Source: Enterobacteriaceae bacterium (GTDB lineage Bacteria > Pseudomonadota > Gammaproteobacteria > Enterobacterales > Enterobacteriaceae). From it: a stretch of 64,000 nt of DNA. Below are positions 61,276 to 64,000 of the stretch, piece by piece. Position 1 is the first letter of the stretch. The number at the start of each line of letters is the position of its first letter. The position numbers and the translations under genes are program-made. The DNA is taken from contig CABIZV010000001.1 of NCBI GenBank assembly GCA_902363335.1, forward strand, positions 372,001 to 436,000. The letters run 5' to 3'. Under the pieces are notes generated by a model, which was given only the letters and a program-made list of their open reading frames with translations, had not been told where the DNA came from and did no database searches.

Positions 61276-61860
61276 CACCTCCCGGGGGCGGCGTAAACGC
61301 CTTGCCCGGGCCACCAATCTGGATGTTGTCATGTAGCCCGGCCAAGCGCAGCGCCGCCGGGAATTCACCTTACTTTGCCGCCAGCGCCTGTTTAATCCAG
61401 CCGTCAAACGTCTCCTGATGCGCATGAATCCAGCCATCAACCTGTTGTTTGATGTTTTCGGCACTGGACTCACCTCCCGGGGGCGGCGTAAACGCCTTGC
61501 CCGGGCCACCAATCTGGATGTTGTCATGTAGCCCGGCCAAGCGCAGCGCCGCCGGGAATTCACCTTACTTTGCCGCCAGCGCCTGTTTAATCCAGCCGTC
61601 AAACGTCTCCTGGTGCGCATGAATCCAGCCATCAACATGCTGCTGGATGTTCTCGGCACTGGACTTACCTCCCGGGGGCGGCGTAAACGCCTTGCCCGGG
61701 CTACCAATCTGGATGTTGTCATGTAGCCCGGCCAAGCGCAGCGCCGCCGGGAATTCACCTTACTTTGCCGCCAGCGCCTGTTTAATCCAGCCGTCAAACG
61801 TCTCCTGATGCGCATGAATCCAGCCATCAACATGCTGCTGGATGTTTTCGGCACTGGACT
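61276..61860 (-). repeat. three-unit 195-bp tandem array containing the proX 3' end plus a REP pair
   Basis: Units run 61276-61470, 61471-61665 and 61666-61860, each exactly 195 bases, aligned at CACCTCCCGGGGGCGGCGTA. Each unit contains about 94 bases of REP-type palindrome (CCCGGGGGCGG..., TAGCCCGGCCAAGCGCAGCG) and about 101 bases equal to the last 33 codons and stop of proX. Only the third unit joins the intact gene. Unit 1 differs from the others at several positions (CAACCTGTTGTTTGATG against CAACATGCTGCTGGATG), which would give IKQQVDGW instead of IQQHVDGW. Confidence 0.95.
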
Positions 61861-62755
61861 CACCTTTATGCATCAGTTGGTTTTGCGCGTTAACATCGGC
61901 CAGCGGCAATTTTGCTACCGCAAACAGCTTCGCCGCCGCCGGGTTTTTCGCGGCCCACTCTTTATTGGCGACGATATACTCGTTATTCACCGCAAAACCG
62001 TAGTTTTTGCCGTTCGGTAATTCGGTATTCAGATCCTTAAGCGACCCCGGATTTGCCGAGAACGGCACCGTTAACCACACCACGTCTTTACCCGGTTTTA
62101 ATTCATCGCTGACCCAATACGGTGTCCAGGTCCAATACAGCACTGGCTTACCGGCTTTATAACGGGTGAGGGTATCGGCAATTATCGCTGAATAATTGCC
62201 CTGATTTTGCGTCACCGTATTCGTTAGGCCATACGCTTTAATTTGTGTATCAATGACCGACCCGCAAACCCAGCCTGGGTTACACCCGGCGAGGTCTGCC
62301 TTACCATCGCCGTTGGCGTCAAATAATTTGGCAAGTTTGGGATCTTTAAGCTGCGAAATATCCGTAATGTGATATTTGTCGGCTGTTTTTTTATCGATCA
62401 AATAACCTTGCGCCGCACCGCTAATATAAGTCCCCTGACGGTAGAATTTCTTATCGCCGCCGCTGGAGCTATACATATCCTGTTGCAGCGGCATCCAGTT
62501 AACCGCCATATAGGTGGCATCACCCGAGGCAATAGCCGTATAGGCGACGTTATACTCCACCTCTTCAATCGGTGCGACGTCGTAGCCAAGCTGCTTTAGC
62601 GCGCGGTTGATTATTTCAGTCTGAAAAGTTTCTTCCGGTAAGGGACTCTGCACGGGGTGAACTGTAATGCCCTTGCCGGGCAGGTCAGCTGCAAAAGCGG
62701 CGGGTGAGGTGAGTAATGCTGCCAGTGTGATGGCGATTATCGTCGGTGTTTGCAT
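61760..62755 (-). CDS. ProX-like glycine betaine/proline betaine-binding protein (orphan)
   Basis: A 331-residue periplasmic binding protein with a signal peptide (cut after AAFA, before ADLPGKGITV). It is clearly homologous to E. coli ProX along its length: ADLPGKGITVHPVQSPL, NWMPLQQDMY, YWTWTPYWVSDELKPGKDV, GCNPGWVCG (with the disulfide cysteines) and the Trp residues that box the betaine. E. coli ProX is 330 aa. No proV or proW partner is next to it, so it must use a distant ProVW-type transporter or be a second binding protein. Its 3' end has been copied into the adjoining tandem array. Confidence 0.85.
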   Translation of the reverse strand: MQTPTIIAITLAALLTSPAAFAADLPGKGITVHPVQSPLPEETFQTEIINRALKQLGYDVAPIEEVEYNVAYTAIASGDATYMAVNWMPLQQDMYSSSGGDKKFYRQGTYISGAAQGYLIDKKTADKYHITDISQLKDPKLAKLFDANGDGKADLAGCNPGWVCGSVIDTQIKAYGLTNTVTQNQGNYSAIIADTLTRYKAGKPVLYWTWTPYWVSDELKPGKDVVWLTVPFSANPGSLKDLNTELPNGKNYGFAVNNEYIVANKEWAAKNPAAAKLFAVAKLPLADVNAQNQLMHKGESSAENIQQHVDGWIHAHQETFDGWIKQALAAK

Positions 62756-63145
62756 AGTAGTAACCTTATTATTTTTACGTGTTAAGCGAGAATTGATAGG
62801 TTATTTTTGCGGTGAAAAAAGGGTAAACAGAAGCGTTTTGGCAAATAATTTCCTGAGTATTAGCAGTGATACTTTACCCTATCACACTGAGCTCCGATGA
62901 CAATCCTAAATATTTCCTGACAAGCCGCTGCGCATTATTTACATAATAAGTTTATTCTTAATTTTAATTGATTTTTAGCATAATAAATGCAGGCGAATAC
63001 GAAGAATGTCGGATAGCAGTGACCCAGGCTGGCCGATATAGTGACGGAAATCTCGTTTTATTTCATTGTACAACGAGAGTGACGTAAGTGAAGCACCAGC
63101 AATATTGCGGATGTTAATAATTCTCACAGGATGTGGGGTCGAAAT
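62756..63145. other. 390-base AT-rich gap, promoters only
   Basis: Between divergent proX-like and fimbrial-like genes. It is strongly AT-rich (TTTATTCTTAATTTTAATTG near 62950). I see no ORF or RNA gene that I can support; it must hold both promoters. Confidence 0.5.
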
Positions 63146-63454
63146 ATGAAAATAGTATCAATTATGTGTATCACCGCTATCGGTCTGATGTTGAGCACCG
63201 TAGCCCAGGCAAAAACTCAATCAAACTCAGGAACGATACATTTTGTGGGTGAGATTGTTGAAGGAGCCTGCGGTGCCACAATACAGCGTTCGCAACTGCA
63301 GTTCTCTTGTTATCGAAATGGTTCGCAAAGTACCCAGCGTGTCACCGTAAATCCAGACAGCGCTGAGTTTTCGCTGCAAAATATTGCCAGAGTAAGCCAG
63401 CGTTCATTGCCCGGCCACCCAGAATTACAGGAAGTGACTATTAGCTATCTCTGA
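63146..63454 (+). CDS. small exported fimbrial-like protein
   Basis: 102 residues from the ATG at 63146 (an in-frame ATG at 63131 is possible). A signal peptide (MKIVSIMCITAIGLMLSTVA, cut after QA) is followed by NSGTIHFVGEIVEGACG, the typical first beta strand and cysteine of type 1 pilins, and FSCYRNGSQ with the second cysteine. The mature protein of about 77 residues is only half the size of a pilin and ends EVTISYL, which resembles the final strand of pilins. It may be a miniaturised pilin-fold protein or a decayed gene. No chaperone or usher gene is adjacent. Confidence 0.65.
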   Translation: MKIVSIMCITAIGLMLSTVAQAKTQSNSGTIHFVGEIVEGACGATIQRSQLQFSCYRNGSQSTQRVTVNPDSAEFSLQNIARVSQRSLPGHPELQEVTISYL

Positions 63455-63480
63455 GTTGGTGGCAGAACACGAACTTCTTC

Positions 63481-63518
63481 AGACAGTCTACCTCGCATGG
63501 CGATGACGTAGGCTGTCT
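63481..63518. terminator. bidirectional hairpin between convergent genes
   Basis: AGACAG-T-CTAC ... GTAG-G-CTGTCT forms an interrupted ten-pair stem in the 76-base gap between the fimbrial-like gene and the NTF2-like gene. The U-tract is modest on both sides. Confidence 0.55.
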
Positions 63519-63530
63519 GCGCTAAATAGC

Positions 63531-64000
63531 CTAGAGCGCAAGCCAACGTTGCGCGGCGGCTTTCATCTCTTTCTCAAGGTCACTACCGCGGGTAGCAAAC
63601 ACCCGACCAAGTGGAAAACCGCTTTTTTCCAGTAAATACGCTAACGCCGCATACTCTCGCGGATATTTTGCGACCGTTACCGGGTCTATCTCCACAATAC
63701 CCTGCGGAAAGGTAAAGGTGCCCATATCGTAAATGCTTTGACGATGAAAAAGCTTCCACTGACCCTCTCTCTTTTCAGCCAGATCGTAAAAACGGTTATG
63801 GCACTCGCATCCTAGATTTAGCTTTACGTTCTCGGCAATAATCATCGCGTTGGTTTCCAGCAGCGCTTTATTTCCTGCGCTGTTAAAGGTCACGCAGGGT
63901 GAGGCGATAAGGTGTTTGGTGCGCAGATCGGAAGCGCCCATGCGCATTGAACCGTCTACAAAATCACTGGCCAGCCCCTCAAACCAGGTAATCTCAATCG
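63531..64000 (-). CDS. SnoaL/NTF2-family protein, 5' end beyond the window
   Basis: Reads leftward from the right edge without a stop until a TAG at 63531. In-frame residues before the first visible Met (WFEGLASDFVDGS) are plausible protein, so the gene begins right of position 64000. The visible 156 residues include CVTFNSAGNKALLETNAMII and FYDLAEKREGQWKLFHRQSI, a SnoaL-like pattern seen in many small dehydratase/isomerase-like proteins, and a long C-terminal extension (EIDPVTVAKYPREYAALAYL). Specific function unknown. Confidence 0.7.
   Translation of the reverse strand, partial: IEITWFEGLASDFVDGSMRMGASDLRTKHLIASPCVTFNSAGNKALLETNAMIIAENVKLNLGCECHNRFYDLAEKREGQWKLFHRQSIYDMGTFTFPQGIVEIDPVTVAKYPREYAALAYLLEKSGFPLGRVFATRGSDLEKEMKAAAQRWLAL

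Noticed and set aside
61237..61863. A 208-codon reverse-strand frame with three internal repeats, looking like an Arg-rich repeat protein
   Set aside because: It is created by the 195-bp tandem array (length divisible by three), lies in another frame of the proX tail copies and REP sequence, and has no ribosome binding site or protein-like composition.

Overview
The window is a stretch of enterobacterial chromosome. From mntP at the left edge to ymgE near 45.4 kb, gene order follows Escherichia coli K-12 almost gene for gene: mntP-yobD-manZYX / yoaE / pdeD / sdaA-nudL-pabB / yoaH ... yoaB / yoaA-tsaB-yeaY-fadD-rnd / minEDC / ycgLMN / dsbB-nhaB / fadR / ycgB / dadAX / cvrA-ldcA / emtA / ycgR / ymgE. 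The proteins are close to, but clearly not identical with, the E. coli ones. REP/BIME palindromes of the 'GCCGGATAAGGCG' kind fill many gene gaps. This suggests a non-Escherichia member of the Enterobacteriaceae (Citrobacter, Enterobacter, Lelliottia or Kluyvera-like). The genus cannot be fixed from this sequence alone. No rRNA, tRNA, CRISPR array or insertion-sequence transposase was seen.

Three blocks depart from the E. coli plan. (1) 11.5-21.4 kb, between yoaH and yoaB: a secreted YigE-like phosphodiester-glycosidase-family protein, then two divergent transcription units. The leftward unit encodes an exported alginate-lyase-fold enzyme and a cytoplasmic heparinase II/III-type enzyme. The rightward unit encodes a complete carbohydrate ABC importer (binding protein, two permeases, ATPase) and a second, unexported alginate-lyase-fold enzyme. 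Together they look like a self-contained uptake and degradation system for a uronic-acid polysaccharide. I do not recognise it as a characterised enterobacterial system. (2) 32.4-32.85 kb: the place that holds hlyE-umuDC in E. coli has only a palindromic repeat element and one small unknown gene. (3) 45.5-63.5 kb, right of ymgE: a Fur-controlled TonB-dependent siderophore receptor, an MFS transporter, a MarR regulator and a long unidirectional catabolic cluster. The catabolic genes match the indole-3-acetic acid degradation genes iacHABICDEFG, followed by an MHS-type transporter and catB-catC-catA. They would take the plant hormone auxin to catechol and then through ring cleavage to 3-oxoadipate enol-lactone. 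After them come an orphan ProX-like betaine-binding protein whose 3' end has been copied into a three-unit 195-bp tandem array, a mini fimbrial-like protein and a partial SnoaL/NTF2-like gene at the window edge.

How the genes work together: the core part covers mannose-family PTS uptake, serine deamination, p-aminobenzoate synthesis, fatty-acid activation with its regulator (fadD, fadR), division-site placement (minCDE), disulfide formation (dsbB), cation antiport (nhaB, cvrA), D-alanine catabolism (dadAX), murein recycling (ldcA, emtA) and c-di-GMP control of motility (pdeD, ycgR). The accessory parts (uronate polysaccharide lyases, auxin catabolism, siderophore receptor, betaine-binding protein) fit a bacterium that spends time on or in plants. 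This last point is an inference from gene content.
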